NCBI GenBank assembly: GCA_035650475.1
Contig: DASRHP010000014.1
Coordinates: 1-64,000 of the forward strand
Source of the DNA: Candidatus Binataceae bacterium
GTDB taxonomy: Bacteria > Desulfobacterota > Binatia > Binatales > Binataceae
DNA length: 64,000 nt
Direction: 5' to 3'
Part shown: positions 25,968 through 35,617 of the stretch, piece by piece
Numbering within the stretch: the first letter of the stretch is position 1
Layout of the letters: every line of letters starts with the position of its first letter
The notes under the pieces: model-generated
What the model was told of the DNA's origin: nothing
Seen by the model: the letters and a program-made list of their open reading frames with translations, nothing else
Database searches by the model: none
Position numbers and translations under genes: made by a program

Positions 25968-26773
25968 AAAGCTTCTCCCTCGACCGGATACAGGCGTACG
26001 TTGTAGCGGCGAAGAATGTCCTGAAGGGCACGTTTGTGCCGTGCGATTACCGCGTTCAACTTCTTCGCCAGCGCCTGGTCATTTTTCCGCACCCCCATCG
26101 CCATCGAAAACATGTACTGCTCGGGCGACCCGGTCACCCGCTCATTGGGAACCCGGGCCACCGTCAGGTCCGGATAATTTTTTAGGAAATATCCAATCGC
26201 GGGCTCCCAGGTGATCATCACATCGATCTTTCCGTCCTCAACCGCTTGCAGCATCGAGGCCGGCGACACTCCCTCCTGATCGCCCACCGAAAATGGAGTC
26301 GCATCAATGATCAGATCGCGGATCTTTAGTCCGTCCTCGGGCGGAGTGTCACGCTCGAATCCTATCTTGACCTTGCGCAGGATTGGTGAATCCATGCTCT
26401 CGAGATCGTAGTTTCTGGCTTTCTTCGAAACGAACACGTAGGACGACGCATAGTAGGGATCGGTCGTCAGTTCGTCCTGGTTTCCGTAGGGGATATCCAT
26501 CACCGCGTCGCACTTGCCGCTATCGAGGTTGCGCGCGAGAAACTCCGAAAAGCCGCCGTGCTGGCGGTAGCTCGCCCAGGTGTAGACCAGCCGCTCGCCC
26601 AGCTCCCTGGCCACCAGTTCCGCTACCTTGTTCTCAAAGCCCTCGCCGGCGCGATTGGAGAACGGCATATAGTCCGGGTCGGTGCAGACGCGAAAATCGG
26701 CGGCCCGGGCCGAGGTCGCGGCGACGCACAGGAGGGTCAACGCAAGCGTAAGGAGAAGGGGTTGGCGCGGCAT
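25964..26773 (-). CDS. xoxJ: XoxJ-like periplasmic binding protein
   Basis: The 269-residue protein has a signal peptide (LLLTLALTLLCVAATSARA) and starts its mature part ADFRVCTDPDYMPFSN, the typical opening of the quinoprotein-associated solute-binding family to which MxaJ and XoxJ belong. DAVMDIPYGNQDELTTDPYY, KIGFERDTPPEDGL and DGKIDVMITWEPAIGYFL follow in order. XoxJ is thought to help activate or mature XoxF rather than transport a solute. It lies 88 bases after xoxF and overlaps the cytochrome gene, so the order xoxF-xoxJ-cytochrome is as in other Xox loci, with the last two genes swapped relative to xoxFGJ. Confidence 0.88.
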   Translation of the reverse strand: MPRQPLLLTLALTLLCVAATSARAADFRVCTDPDYMPFSNRAGEGFENKVAELVARELGERLVYTWASYRQHGGFSEFLARNLDSGKCDAVMDIPYGNQDELTTDPYYASSYVFVSKKARNYDLESMDSPILRKVKIGFERDTPPEDGLKIRDLIIDATPFSVGDQEGVSPASMLQAVEDGKIDVMITWEPAIGYFLKNYPDLTVARVPNERVTGSPEQYMFSMAMGVRKNDQALAKKLNAVIARHKRALQDILRRYNVRLYPVEGEAL

Positions 26774-26861
26774 GTTCCAGGGATCCGATTGATGCGTGCG
26801 AGTTGGAAAGGAGCCGGCGGACCGTCCGTGGCCGCCGGCTCCGCATTGCCGAAGCTGCGGC

Positions 26862-28655
26862 TTAGAGGCTGAAAACCATCAGCGTGCCGCCGAGGTTGGT
26901 GTACTCGCCCAGCGACGCGGTCAAGCCGACCGCACCGAGGCCTTCGCTCGGCTTGGTCAGACCAGCCGCGAGCCCGATTCCGGCCCAGCCGCCGACGCCC
27001 GTGAGCACGGCGACGTACTGCTTGCCGTCATGCATATACGTGATCGGGTTGCCGATAATCCCCGAGGGGCAATGGAACTGATAAAGTATCTTGCCGCTGC
27101 GCACGTCAACGGCGCGGAACCATCCGTCGAGCGTGCCGTAGAAAGCGACGCCGCCGGCGGTGGTAAGCGCGCCGCTCCAGTCCTGAAAGGTGTCGTTGAT
27201 AGCCCACTTGGTATCGCCGGTGACCGGGTCGAAGGCGATGAAACGGCCGCGTACGTTGGGCGACGCAGGGTACATATTGAGGATCGCACCGACGAACGGG
27301 AAGCCGGCCTTATATTTTACGTCGAACGCCTGGTAATCCATGCAGATGTGGTTGGTCGGGATGTAGAACAGGTGTGTTGTCGGATCGTAGGAAGACGGCT
27401 GTTCGTCCTTGTCGCCCTCGGCCGCGGGACAAATGCCCTTCACGTTCACCCCGGCCTTGGTCATTTTGGACGGATCGACGGTCGGCTTGCCGGTGGTGGA
27501 ATCGATACTCGTCGCCCAGTTCACCGTAGGATCGTACTTGTGGACGGCAAGCAGCTTGCCGTTGCTGCGTTCGAGCACGTAGGCGTAACCGTTGCGGTCG
27601 AAGTGCGCGAGCGCCGGCACGGTCTGGCCGTTGACGTCGGCGTCGAACAGCACGTTCTCGTTGACCCCGTCGTAGTCCCATCCGTCGTGCGGAGTCATCT
27701 GGAACGCCCACGCGGCCACGCCCGTGTCGGGATTGCGCGCGATGAGGCTCATCGACCAGCGGTTATCACCCGGTCGCTGGGTCGGATTCCAGGTTCCCGG
27801 ATTGCCGGTGCCGTAAAAAATCAGGTCGAGCTTGGGGTCGTATGAATACCAGCCCCAGGTGGTTCCGCCGCCCAGCTTCCACTCGTCGCCGCGCCAGGTC
27901 TCCAGGCTGGAGTTTTTGCCCACCGGCTTCTGGAGATTGGCGTTGATGGTCTTCTCGGGATCGAAGAGCATGCCCTCGTCGGAGCCGGCGCTGTACGCGC
28001 GCCAGACCAGCTTGCCGCTGTTGAGATCGAATGCGCTGAGGTAGCCGAGCACGCCGAATTCGCCGCCCGATACGCCGATGAGCACCTTGTCCTTGACCAC
28101 CAGCGGCGCGGCGGTGACAGTCTGGCCCTTGAGCGGGTCTGCGTTGTTGGCCTTCCACAGCACCTTACCGGTCTTGGCATCAAGCGCGTAGATGTGGCCG
28201 TCGAGCGCGCTGGCGATAATCTTGCCGTCGGCGTAGGCAACGCCGCGGTTGACGACGTCGCAGCAGGCGACCGGCGGCGCGGCGGGATTCTTGGGCGGCT
28301 CGAATTTCCAGACAATCTTGCCAATGTTGTTGAGGTTTACGGCGTATACATAGTTCGGGTAGGCGCTCTCGAAAAACATCATGTCGCCGATCACCAGCGG
28401 CTGGCCCTCATGCCCGCGCAAGGTGCCGGACGACATCGTCCATGCGACGTGCAGGTCCTTCGCGTTCTGGGCGTTAATCTGATCCAACTTGCTGTAGCGG
28501 GTGATGCTGTAATTGGCGCCCGGCATCACCCACTGATTGGGATCCGTGGACATCTTCTCGAGCGCCTCGTTGGCCTGCGCGATCGAAACCGTCGCGAACA
28601 AGCCGGCCAGCACGAAACAAGCTATCCATCCGGTATGCCTTGAGCCAATTTTCAT
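26862..28655 (-). CDS. xoxF: Lanthanide-dependent methanol dehydrogenase XoxF
   Basis: The 597-residue quinoprotein has a signal peptide (IACFVLAGLFATVSIAQA), a vicinal disulfide pair (ACCDVV, Cys131-Cys132), propeller Trp motifs and the active-site region HDGWDYDGVNEN. The catalytic Asp327 is followed two residues later by Asp329; this extra Asp marks lanthanide-binding XoxF, where calcium enzymes (MxaF) have Ala. Glu199 (GGEFG) and Asn285 (GTGNPG) complete the metal site. It oxidises methanol, and in many XoxF also formaldehyde, with PQQ in the periplasm. GGGAGGGGA precedes ATG 28655. The adjacent PQQ, formaldehyde and cytochrome genes support the function; no mxaI small-subunit gene is seen. 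Confidence 0.96.
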   Translation of the reverse strand: MKIGSRHTGWIACFVLAGLFATVSIAQANEALEKMSTDPNQWVMPGANYSITRYSKLDQINAQNAKDLHVAWTMSSGTLRGHEGQPLVIGDMMFFESAYPNYVYAVNLNNIGKIVWKFEPPKNPAAPPVACCDVVNRGVAYADGKIIASALDGHIYALDAKTGKVLWKANNADPLKGQTVTAAPLVVKDKVLIGVSGGEFGVLGYLSAFDLNSGKLVWRAYSAGSDEGMLFDPEKTINANLQKPVGKNSSLETWRGDEWKLGGGTTWGWYSYDPKLDLIFYGTGNPGTWNPTQRPGDNRWSMSLIARNPDTGVAAWAFQMTPHDGWDYDGVNENVLFDADVNGQTVPALAHFDRNGYAYVLERSNGKLLAVHKYDPTVNWATSIDSTTGKPTVDPSKMTKAGVNVKGICPAAEGDKDEQPSSYDPTTHLFYIPTNHICMDYQAFDVKYKAGFPFVGAILNMYPASPNVRGRFIAFDPVTGDTKWAINDTFQDWSGALTTAGGVAFYGTLDGWFRAVDVRSGKILYQFHCPSGIIGNPITYMHDGKQYVAVLTGVGGWAGIGLAAGLTKPSEGLGAVGLTASLGEYTNLGGTLMVFSL

Positions 28656-28731
28656 CTCGGTCCCCTCCCTGATCCAGTCAGTCGGTCATGCCCTACTCGC
28701 CGGGTGTCCTATACAGCCTGAGGCCCTGGGG

Positions 28732-29148
28732 CTAATTGAACCCTTCCTTTTGCGGCAGATCGTCTTTGATCTCGTACCACGGAACCTTCGAGGTGACGAA
28801 AGCGTGCCGGTAGGTATTCGCGGGATGGCCCGGGAAGGCGCCCTCGTCGATGGTGCCGGTGGCGACCGCGATAAGGTCCGGATGGTCGTCGAGGTCGAGC
28901 GTCACCGGGCAACCGCATTTCTGACAGAAGTGGCGATGCACCTTGGCGGAAGTGCTGTAGGTGCTCAGCCCTTCCTGCTTGTCGAACTTGAAGGCCGAAC
29001 GGGGAAAGATCGAGAGCGTAACGAAAATAGCACCGTGGATCTTACGGCAGATCGAGCAGTGGCAGTGATGGGTGTCGACCGCAGGCGCGGAGATGGTGTA
29101 GCGCACGTTGCCGCAGTGGCATCCGCCGGTGAGCTTGAAATCCGCCAT
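28732..29148 (-). CDS. GFA family protein (glutathione-dependent formaldehyde-activating-like)
   Basis: The 138-residue protein has the zinc-site cysteines of the GFA fold in order: GGCHCGNVRYTI, HHCHCSICRKIHGA and FCQKCGCPVTLDL. Members bind zinc and were named after a proposed glutathione-formaldehyde condensing enzyme, a role that is not well supported for many of them. GAGGAGGG stands seven bases before ATG 29148. It lies between the formaldehyde dehydrogenase and xoxF genes on the same strand, so a formaldehyde-related role is likely from context. Confidence 0.85.
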   Translation of the reverse strand: MADFKLTGGCHCGNVRYTISAPAVDTHHCHCSICRKIHGAIFVTLSIFPRSAFKFDKQEGLSTYSTSAKVHRHFCQKCGCPVTLDLDDHPDLIAVATGTIDEGAFPGHPANTYRHAFVTSKVPWYEIKDDLPQKEGFN

Positions 29149-29209
29149 GATTCAACCCTCCTCGCGGCCGTCGAGCGGCCGATTCGTTGCCGGCTCGAGT
29201 TGTCGACCC

Positions 29210-30319
29210 TCAGTACTTGATCACGCTCCGAATCGAGGCGCCCTGATGCATCAGCTCGAAAGCCTTGTTGATCTCGCTCAGCGGCATGGTATGGGTGATC
29301 AGATCGTCGATATTGATTTTGCCCTGCATGTACCACTCGACGATCCTCGGCACGTCGCGCCGGCTGTGCCATCCGCCGAACGCTGTCCCCTTCCAAGTGC
29401 GGCCGGTGACGAGCTGGAACGGCCGGGTCGCGATTTCCTGCCCGGCCCCGGCGACCCCGATTATCACACTGGTGCCCCACCCGCGCCGACAGCACTCCAG
29501 CGCCTGCCGCATCAGCGTAACATTGCCGACGCACTCGAAGCTGAAATCGGCCCCGCCGCCGGTAAGGTCGACGAGATATTTGACCAGGTCGCCACCGACC
29601 TCCTTAGGATTGACGAAATGCGTCATTCCGAACTTCTCGGCGACCGCGCGCCGCGCCGGATTGATATCGACGCCGACGATCATCTCGGCGCCGACCATGC
29701 GTGCGCCCTGGATGACGTTGAGGCCGATTCCGCCGAGACCGAAAACTACTACCCGGTCGCCCACCTGGACCTTTGCGGTGTTGATTACGGCGCCCAGCCC
29801 GGTACTCACGCCGCAGCCGATGTAGCAGATTTTGTCAAACGGAGCGTCCTCGCGAACCTTGGTCACTGCAATTTCGGGAACGACCGTATAATTCGAAAAG
29901 GTCGAGGTCCCCATGTAGTGCAGCAGCGTCTGGTTGCCGAGCGAGAAGCGGCTGGTGCCGTCCGGCATCAAGCCGCGCCCCTGCGTATCACGAATCGCGG
30001 TGCACAAATTGGTCTTGCCCGACAGGCATGACGGACACTGGCGGCACTCGGGAATGTAAAGCGGAATTACATGGTCGCCCTTCTTGACCGAGGTCACCGC
30101 CTTCCCAGCTTCGACCACCACACCGGCGCCCTCATGGCCCAGGATGCACGGGAACAGGCCCTCGGGATCCGCGCCCGACAGAGTATAGGCGTCGGTATGG
30201 CAGACGCCGGTCGCCTTGAGCTCGATCAGGACCTCGTTGTCTTTGGGCGCAGCGAGGTCAACCGTCTCGAGCTTGAGCGGTTCGCCCGCTTTGAAAGCCA
30301 CAGCGGCTTTGACTTTCAT
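29210..30319 (-). CDS. frmA: S-(hydroxymethyl)glutathione dehydrogenase (class III alcohol dehydrogenase)
   Basis: The 369-residue product is a zinc-type medium-chain dehydrogenase: catalytic zinc site with CHTDAY and GHEGAGVV, structural zinc loop with [15 protein letters not shown], cofactor motif [13 protein letters not shown], and the class III-specific [17 protein letters not shown] and [10 protein letters not shown] segments. It oxidises the adduct of formaldehyde and glutathione with NAD+, giving S-formylglutathione; no S-formylglutathione hydrolase is in the window. It lies between pqqA copy 1 and the GFA gene, so the operon couples methanol oxidation to formaldehyde removal. Confidence 0.95.
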   Translation of the reverse strand: MKVKAAVAFKAGEPLKLETVDLAAPKDNEVLIELKATGVCHTDAYTLSGADPEGLFPCILGHEGAGVVVEAGKAVTSVKKGDHVIPLYIPECRQCPSCLSGKTNLCTAIRDTQGRGLMPDGTSRFSLGNQTLLHYMGTSTFSNYTVVPEIAVTKVREDAPFDKICYIGCGVSTGLGAVINTAKVQVGDRVVVFGLGGIGLNVIQGARMVGAEMIVGVDINPARRAVAEKFGMTHFVNPKEVGGDLVKYLVDLTGGGADFSFECVGNVTLMRQALECCRRGWGTSVIIGVAGAGQEIATRPFQLVTGRTWKGTAFGGWHSRRDVPRIVEWYMQGKINIDDLITHTMPLSEINKAFELMHQGASIRSVIKY

Positions 30320-30476
30320 GGCCGTCCGTCCAATTCGCAGGGGAGTTGTGTGCGCCCGCCGCGGGTCCGAGCGCGCTCATGGGTCGCCGCGCCACGGCAT
30401 CTTTGGCGGCGACGTCGTCGAGTGTATTCGGCGGCACGCGTCTCCCCAGGCCCGCGAGCGCCGACGCTGAGCGGTT

Positions 30477-30551
30477 TCAGCGAGTAGAGATATACATCGT
30501 GACCTCGAAGCCGTAACGGAGATCCTCGAACGTCGGCTTTGTCCATGCCAT
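30477..30551 (-). CDS. pqqA: PqqA precursor peptide, copy 1
   Basis: A 24-residue peptide beginning MAWTKPTFEDLR with the conserved Glu16 and Tyr20 in EVTMY; PqqE joins these two residues and they end up in PQQ. GGAGGA precedes ATG 30551 by eight bases. It is separate from the other pqq genes and lies 157 bases upstream of the formaldehyde dehydrogenase gene, downstream of a sigma-54 promoter candidate. A second, different copy at 38761-38835 heads the pqqBCDE operon. Both keep the Glu-x-x-x-Tyr pair. Confidence 0.93.
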   Translation of the reverse strand: MAWTKPTFEDLRYGFEVTMYISTR

Positions 30552-30613
30552 CTTGGTATTCCTCCAACAGCGGCGCCCGGTGCGCAGCGCCGCGATAAGC
30601 CGGCATCGCCACT

Positions 30614-30630
30614 TGCAAACGACGTACCCG
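30614..30630 (-). promoter_or_regulatory. Sigma-54 (-24/-12) promoter candidate before pqqA copy 1
   Basis: On the minus strand the sequence CGGGTACGTCGTTTGCA has GG (30628-30627) and GC (30616-30615) separated by ten bases and fits YTGGCACGRNNNTTGCW except at three positions. The predicted start is near 30603, about 52 bases before the pqqA ATG. The sigma-54 activator gene ends just upstream at 30827, which supports the call. Confidence 0.6.
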
Positions 30631-30706
30631 GCAGGCATCACTGGAATCTGTAGCCATGAGTCGTTCAGACACACGCATTAGCGCTATATTGGATCGGTCT
30701 ATCAGG

Positions 30707-30725
30707 CTGTCCGCTTTCTGGACAG
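30707..30725. promoter_or_regulatory. Palindrome upstream of the pqqA/xoxF operon, candidate activator site
   Basis: CTGTCC (30707-30712) and GGACAG (30720-30725) form a perfect inverted repeat around GCTTTCT. Its centre lies about 113 bases upstream of the predicted start, a normal place for an enhancer-binding-protein site. The rest of 30552-30826 shows no other gene. Confidence 0.55.
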
Positions 30726-30826
30726 TTAGTGAAAATTGACAGCGTTCAAACTCTTAACAAGCTATTCGTGTCCGCACGCTCGTTAACTCGGTCGGCCAAT
30801 ATTCCACATCCAGGCCGGGCCAATAG

Positions 30827-32851
30827 TCAGGTCGCGTGTCCGATGCGGCGCAGCTTCTGATACAGCGTCGTGCGCGAGACTCCAAGCCGGCGCGCCGCCG
30901 CGCTGATATTGTTTCCGCATTCCTCCATCGCGGTCAAAATCATCTGATCCTCCATCGCCCGCAGCGAGCGCTCGGCCCCCCGATGGCTGCCGCCGAGGTC
31001 AAGCGCTCCAGGCGCGCCGCGCATCTCGCCCGGCAGATCGTCCAGGCGGACCAGCGCGCCCAGGCACGCCTCGGCCCAGCGCGCACACAGGTTCTGCAGC
31101 TCGCGCACGTTGCCCGGCCATGAATAGGCGCGCAGGGCGGACTCGACCTCGGGCGAGAGCGTTAGCGCGGCGCGTCCGCTGGCGCCGCACTCGCGGGCGA
31201 GAAAGGCCTTGGCCAGCAGGACGACGTCCTCGTCGCGCTCGCGCAGCGGCGGGCACCGCACCTGCAACACGTCGAGGCGATAGTAAAGGTCGAGGCGGAA
31301 TTTCCCCCGCGCCGCCAGGGCGCGGAGGTCCTCGTTGGAAGCCGCGATAATCCGCACGTCGAGCGGCTGCGGCAGCGCGCCGCCGAGCTTGGTCAAGGTG
31401 CGGGTCTCGACCACCCGCAGCAGCTTGGCCTGCAGGTCGACCGGCATCAGGGCGATTTCGTCCAGGAAGATCGTTCCGCCCTGCGCCTGCTCGAACTTGC
31501 CCCGCCCGCCTTCGCGCCGCGCGCCGGTGAACGCGCCCGGAGCGTAGCCGAACAGCTCGCTCTCGACCAGCTCGCCGGGCAAAGCGGCGCAGTTGACGGC
31601 GACGAAAGGCCCGCCTGCGCGGGCGCTCGCGTCGTGGATCGCCTGGGCGAAGAGCTCCTTGCCGGTGCCGGTTTCGCCGGTCAGCAGGACGGTACGCTCG
31701 CTGCGGGCCGCGGATTGCGCGGCGCGCACCGCCTGGCGGATGGCGCTGCTGGTGCCGAGGACGTCATCGAAGCGGGCCAGGCGCGCTGGTTCGCGCCCCG
31801 GCGCCTGCAATTCGTAGCGCTGCGCGGCGCGCGGACGCGCGTCGGCCGGACGCATGACCAGCAACGCTCCGAGCATCCGCTCGCGCGCGATCACCGGCCA
31901 GTAGTGCAGCGCCATCTCTTCGCTTTCCCACTGACCCGGCTCGTGGCGCAGCACGCCAAGGTCGGCCTTTACCCCGAGCCTCGCGAGCAGCGCTTCGAGC
32001 GGCCGATTGATCCACTCGCCGCCCCGCGCTCCGTCTTGGCCGCCGGCCAGCCGCGCCGCCTCGGTACTGAAGTGCACGATCCGGCCCTCCTCGTCCACGG
32101 CAACGATCCCCTCTCCGGGCCAGCGCCGGATCGCGCGCAGGAACTCCTCGAGCAGCGCATGGCGCCGCTCGAGCGCGACGTTGGCGAGCGCGCGTTCGAT
32201 CGAGCGCGCGAGCGAGAGCGTGAAGTTGAAGGCCGAGCGATCGAGCTGGAGCGCGGGCCCCGAGATATCGACCGCGCCCAGCGCGCGCCCGCTCACCGGA
32301 TCCCGCACCGGGCTGCCGTAGCAGACCCACGGATGCCAGCCCTCGCAAAAATGCTCCGGTCCGAACACGTAACAGGGACGCCCGCGCAGGAGCGCGCTAC
32401 CGATACCGTTGGGCCCGACCGCGCGCTCGCACCAAAGCCCGCCCGGCGAGAGGTTGACTTCTTCCAAGCCGAGCATGGTTTTGGGATTGCCGATTTCAAG
32501 GAAAATACGCCCCTGCGCGTCCGCCAGCACGATCACGTGGCCGCTCGCCTCGACCACGTGAGCAAAATCGCCCAGCACCTGGCGGCCGGCAATCGCAAAG
32601 TCGTCGTGTTCGAAGAGCTGCGCTATCTGGTCGGGCTCGAGGCCGCGCGGCGCCCGGCGCGCGTGCGGGTCAAGATGCGCCCGTAAACACTGGCGCCAGC
32701 TCTCGAGAATGTCGCGGCGCACTCCATAGCCGCGGTCCGAGCCGCCGTTGCTGATGAATTTCTCCCATGCGCCTCGGAGCCCTGAGTACAGCTCGGCGGG
32801 GTCGCCGGAGAGCAGCGATGCCTCCGGCAGTGCGGTGGCCTTGAAGTCCAC
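30827..32851 (-). CDS. Sigma-54-dependent activator with GAF domain (AcoR-like)
   Basis: GTG 32851, behind GGGGG, gives 674 residues; the frame extends to 33004 but that part lies over the protease gene. After an N-terminal region and a GAF-like sensor domain ([35 protein letters not shown]) comes the AAA+ domain with Walker [16 protein letters not shown], the GAFTGA loop that contacts sigma-54, and a Fis-type helix-turn-helix ([17 protein letters not shown]) at the C-terminus. It lacks a receiver domain, so it senses a ligand directly. As the last gene of the pqq operon and immediately upstream of pqqA copy 1, it probably activates the -24/-12 promoter there. Confidence 0.9.
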   Translation of the reverse strand: MDFKATALPEASLLSGDPAELYSGLRGAWEKFISNGGSDRGYGVRRDILESWRQCLRAHLDPHARRAPRGLEPDQIAQLFEHDDFAIAGRQVLGDFAHVVEASGHVIVLADAQGRIFLEIGNPKTMLGLEEVNLSPGGLWCERAVGPNGIGSALLRGRPCYVFGPEHFCEGWHPWVCYGSPVRDPVSGRALGAVDISGPALQLDRSAFNFTLSLARSIERALANVALERRHALLEEFLRAIRRWPGEGIVAVDEEGRIVHFSTEAARLAGGQDGARGGEWINRPLEALLARLGVKADLGVLRHEPGQWESEEMALHYWPVIARERMLGALLVMRPADARPRAAQRYELQAPGREPARLARFDDVLGTSSAIRQAVRAAQSAARSERTVLLTGETGTGKELFAQAIHDASARAGGPFVAVNCAALPGELVESELFGYAPGAFTGARREGGRGKFEQAQGGTIFLDEIALMPVDLQAKLLRVVETRTLTKLGGALPQPLDVRIIAASNEDLRALAARGKFRLDLYYRLDVLQVRCPPLRERDEDVVLLAKAFLARECGASGRAALTLSPEVESALRAYSWPGNVRELQNLCARWAEACLGALVRLDDLPGEMRGAPGALDLGGSHRGAERSLRAMEDQMILTAMEECGNNISAAARRLGVSRTTLYQKLRRIGHAT

Positions 32852-32915
32852 AGGCTGCCCCCTGCCCGTCGAATAGAAGAAGTACGCGCCGGCGTCAAGC
32901 CGAGGAGTGGGCCGC

Positions 32916-34310
32916 TCACGGCAATGCGTCGGCTGCAAGCGCGGCGTTTGTGGTGATACCGGCCTCGCGCAACTGGCGTGCGGCGTCTGCCGCGTCGGCG
33001 ACAATCACCCAGCGCGGCACCGCCTGCGCGCGAATCTGTCGGCAGGCTTCGGTGATCGCGTCGGGTCCAAGCCCGCGCAAACGGCGGTTGAGCTGGCGCC
33101 GATAATCCATAGGAAGGCCGCAGACCGTGTCGCGCGCGAGCAAGTCGGCGATCTGCGCGCAGCTCTCATACGTGCCCGGCGTCCGTGCGACGAGGTAATC
33201 AACCGCGTGCCGCAACTCCTCCTCCGAACACGGCCGTGGGCCCGCGATATCGCCGACTTCGGCCGCGATCTCGGCCATCGCGGCCGCGGCGCGGTCGCGA
33301 CGCACGAAGCTGCTGATCAACCACGTTCCACATTCCCGCGCGTCAATCAGCGCCGAGCGCACGCCGTAGGTCCATCCGCGCTCCTCGCGCAGTTTCAGGT
33401 TGAGCCGCGAGGCAAAGGTTCCGGCGACCACCGCGTCGGCGACCATCAACGCCTCCGCCGCAGTGCAGGCGCGCGCCACCGTTGGCAAACCCATCACGAT
33501 CGCCGCCTGCTCCATCCGCGGGCGATCAACGAGCACAACGCTTTCCGGCACGCGGCTGAATTTCGAATCCGCCGCCTTTGTTGGTGGTCGATCGTCCGCG
33601 GCAGGCATGGCCACCCGCCATCGGCCCAGCGTACGCTCGAGCAGCGGCGCTGCATCCAGCGGACGCAGCGGCCCCGCCATCACCATCGTGACGCGCTCCG
33701 GCCGCAGGTTGGCGGCGTAATACTCGCGTACCTCGTTTGCCGTAAGCGCGCCGACACTTTGAGCGTTGCCCGAGCCGCTCATGGGACGCGCATATGGATG
33801 TCCTTCTCCGTACAGCGCAGGAGGCAACAGACGCGTCGCGAGCCCCAGCGGACTCTGGCGCTCATACGCGATCAACGCGAGACGCTTCTCGCGCACCCGC
33901 TCGAGGTCATCGTCGTCAAATTCCGGATTGGCGAGCAGCGCGGCGCATAGCGAGAGCACTTCGGTGACATTGGCGGCCAGTGCCGACACCTCAATCAAGG
34001 CGCCGTCGGCAAACACGCGGCCGCCGAACGAGGCCCCGAGCGACTCCTGCATGGCGTCGAGCCGTGCGCCGCCGACGCGCAGCGCTCCTTCGGCGAACAT
34101 CGCCGTCGCGAGTCCGGCAAGACCGACACGCTCGCGCGTCTCCCCCGCAAAACCCCGCGCCAGGATGAATCTCAACTCGACCAGAAGCGAAGCGCTGCGC
34201 TCGGCGGCGATTACGTGCAAGCCATTGTCGAGCACGAAGTCCTTCGGCGCGGCCAACCACGACCAAGGCGAATCGGGCACCGGCGGCGGAACGATAGCGG
34301 GGCGCATCAT
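32916..34310 (-). CDS. M16 peptidase-like protein without the zinc motif (PqqG-like partner)
   Basis: ATG 34310 gives 464 residues, starting 11 bases after the stop of the active M16 gene. The M16 framework is clear ([49 protein letters not shown]) but where HxxEH should stand the sequence reads [13 protein letters not shown], with no histidine and no zinc pair. In M16B heterodimers one chain is catalytic and the other is not; the two adjacent genes fit that arrangement. In methylotrophs such a pair (PqqF/PqqG) is known to cut PqqA after cross-linking. Confidence 0.85.
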   Translation of the reverse strand: MMRPAIVPPPVPDSPWSWLAAPKDFVLDNGLHVIAAERSASLLVELRFILARGFAGETRERVGLAGLATAMFAEGALRVGGARLDAMQESLGASFGGRVFADGALIEVSALAANVTEVLSLCAALLANPEFDDDDLERVREKRLALIAYERQSPLGLATRLLPPALYGEGHPYARPMSGSGNAQSVGALTANEVREYYAANLRPERVTMVMAGPLRPLDAAPLLERTLGRWRVAMPAADDRPPTKAADSKFSRVPESVVLVDRPRMEQAAIVMGLPTVARACTAAEALMVADAVVAGTFASRLNLKLREERGWTYGVRSALIDARECGTWLISSFVRRDRAAAAMAEIAAEVGDIAGPRPCSEEELRHAVDYLVARTPGTYESCAQIADLLARDTVCGLPMDYRRQLNRRLRGLGPDAITEACRQIRAQAVPRWVIVADAADAARQLREAGITTNAALAADALP

Positions 34311-34321
34311 GCCGTTTTTCT

Positions 34322-35605
34322 CTACGCCGCCCCGCGCAGCTCGACTACGGCGCGGTTGCGGCCGAGCCACCTGCGCGCCGCGGCGGCGACCGCTTCAGGC
34401 TCGGCTGCGGCGAAGGCGGTGATCCACGCATCAAAGGCCTGGGGTTCTCCAACAAGCATCGCAGCAAGGCCGAGCACGTCAGACTTGCTCTCCGGCCCGC
34501 CGACGCGCTCGAGACCGCGAACGAGCCGGGCGAAGATTCGCAGCCGCGCCGCGTCGACCTCGGCAGGATCCGCGCCGTCCCGAGCAAATTCCTCCAGCGC
34601 TCGCTCCGCCGCCGCTTCGATAGCGGCTAGCGGAACGCCCGCGCGCGCGGTTGTCGCAAGCACTGCCTGCGATCCGAACTCGCGCGGCCGCGTCTCGAAC
34701 GTCACATCGACAGCAAGCCGCTGCCTCTCAAGAGCGCGCCACAGACGCGATGCCTTGCCGCTGGCGAACACCTCGCATGCGAGCTGGTACGCAGCCAGGT
34801 CGGACGAAGCGAAGCGCGGCCCGTTCCAAGCCAGATACAGGCGACTTTGCCCGCCTTGCTCAATTATTGTTCGCCGCCGGCTGCCTTCGATCGCAGGGTT
34901 CGCGCCATCGGCGCGATCAACCAATCCGCTTCCGCCGGGAAGCGATTCGAAATGGCGCCGCACCAGATCGATCGCGGAGCCCGGCTCGACGGCGCCGGCG
35001 ATCACGACCGCGGCGTTGCCCGCGCAATGGCGCGTCTCGATCCAATTACGCACGTCGTCCGTGGAAATGTTGTCGAGTTGTTCCAGAACGCCATCGGGCG
35101 GATGCGCGTAGGGATGGCCTGGGCGATGCGCCAGGCTGGCGATTGCCGCGGGCACGCGCCCGTAGCGATCGCCGGCACGCTGGCGCAGCTCGTTGCGGAC
35201 GACCTCGCGCTGGCGCGCGATCTTCTCATCGTCGAGCGCGGCGGCCAGATGTCCCATCCGGTCGGCCTCCATCCGCAGCGCGAATTCCAAGGCCCATGCG
35301 GGCACGGTCGCAAAATACGCGCTGTAATCCTCCCTCACGTACGCATTCATCCAAGTCGCGCCGATCCGCTCGAACGGCGCGAAGTACGAACCGGGAGCGG
35401 CGGACGTGCCCGTGAACATCAGGTGCTCGCACAGATGGGCGAGGCCGGCACGGGATTCGGGTTCCTCGCGCGAACCCGCGCGGTAAGCAACATGGATGGC
35501 GACGAGCGGCGAGCGCGCATCGCGATGGGTGACGACGGCAAGGCCGTTGGAAAGCCGCGCCGCGCGCGCGGGAACGCACGCGGCTTTCCAATCGATCGGT
35601 GCCAT
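34322..35605 (-). CDS. M16 zinc peptidase (PqqF-like)
   Basis: The 427-residue protein holds the inverted zinc motif HLCEH (57-61) in GLAHLCEHLMFTGT, with a downstream Glu in REVVRNELRQRAGD as third ligand candidate, so it is predicted to be active. It starts 12 bases after pqqE and is followed after 11 bases by an inactive M16 partner. In PQQ synthesis a PqqF/PqqG-type heterodimer frees the Glu-Tyr cross-link from the PqqA backbone. Assignment to PQQ rests on position and pairing; M16 proteases in general have other substrates. Confidence 0.85.
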   Translation of the reverse strand: MAPIDWKAACVPARAARLSNGLAVVTHRDARSPLVAIHVAYRAGSREEPESRAGLAHLCEHLMFTGTSAAPGSYFAPFERIGATWMNAYVREDYSAYFATVPAWALEFALRMEADRMGHLAAALDDEKIARQREVVRNELRQRAGDRYGRVPAAIASLAHRPGHPYAHPPDGVLEQLDNISTDDVRNWIETRHCAGNAAVVIAGAVEPGSAIDLVRRHFESLPGGSGLVDRADGANPAIEGSRRRTIIEQGGQSRLYLAWNGPRFASSDLAAYQLACEVFASGKASRLWRALERQRLAVDVTFETRPREFGSQAVLATTARAGVPLAAIEAAAERALEEFARDGADPAEVDAARLRIFARLVRGLERVGGPESKSDVLGLAAMLVGEPQAFDAWITAFAAAEPEAVAAAARRWLGRNRAVVELRGAA

Positions 35606-35617
35606 GCGAAACGTGGC

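Noticed and set aside
31634-32686. 350-codon plus-strand frame
   Set aside because: Antisense to the sigma-54 activator with its GAFTGA and helix-turn-helix motifs.
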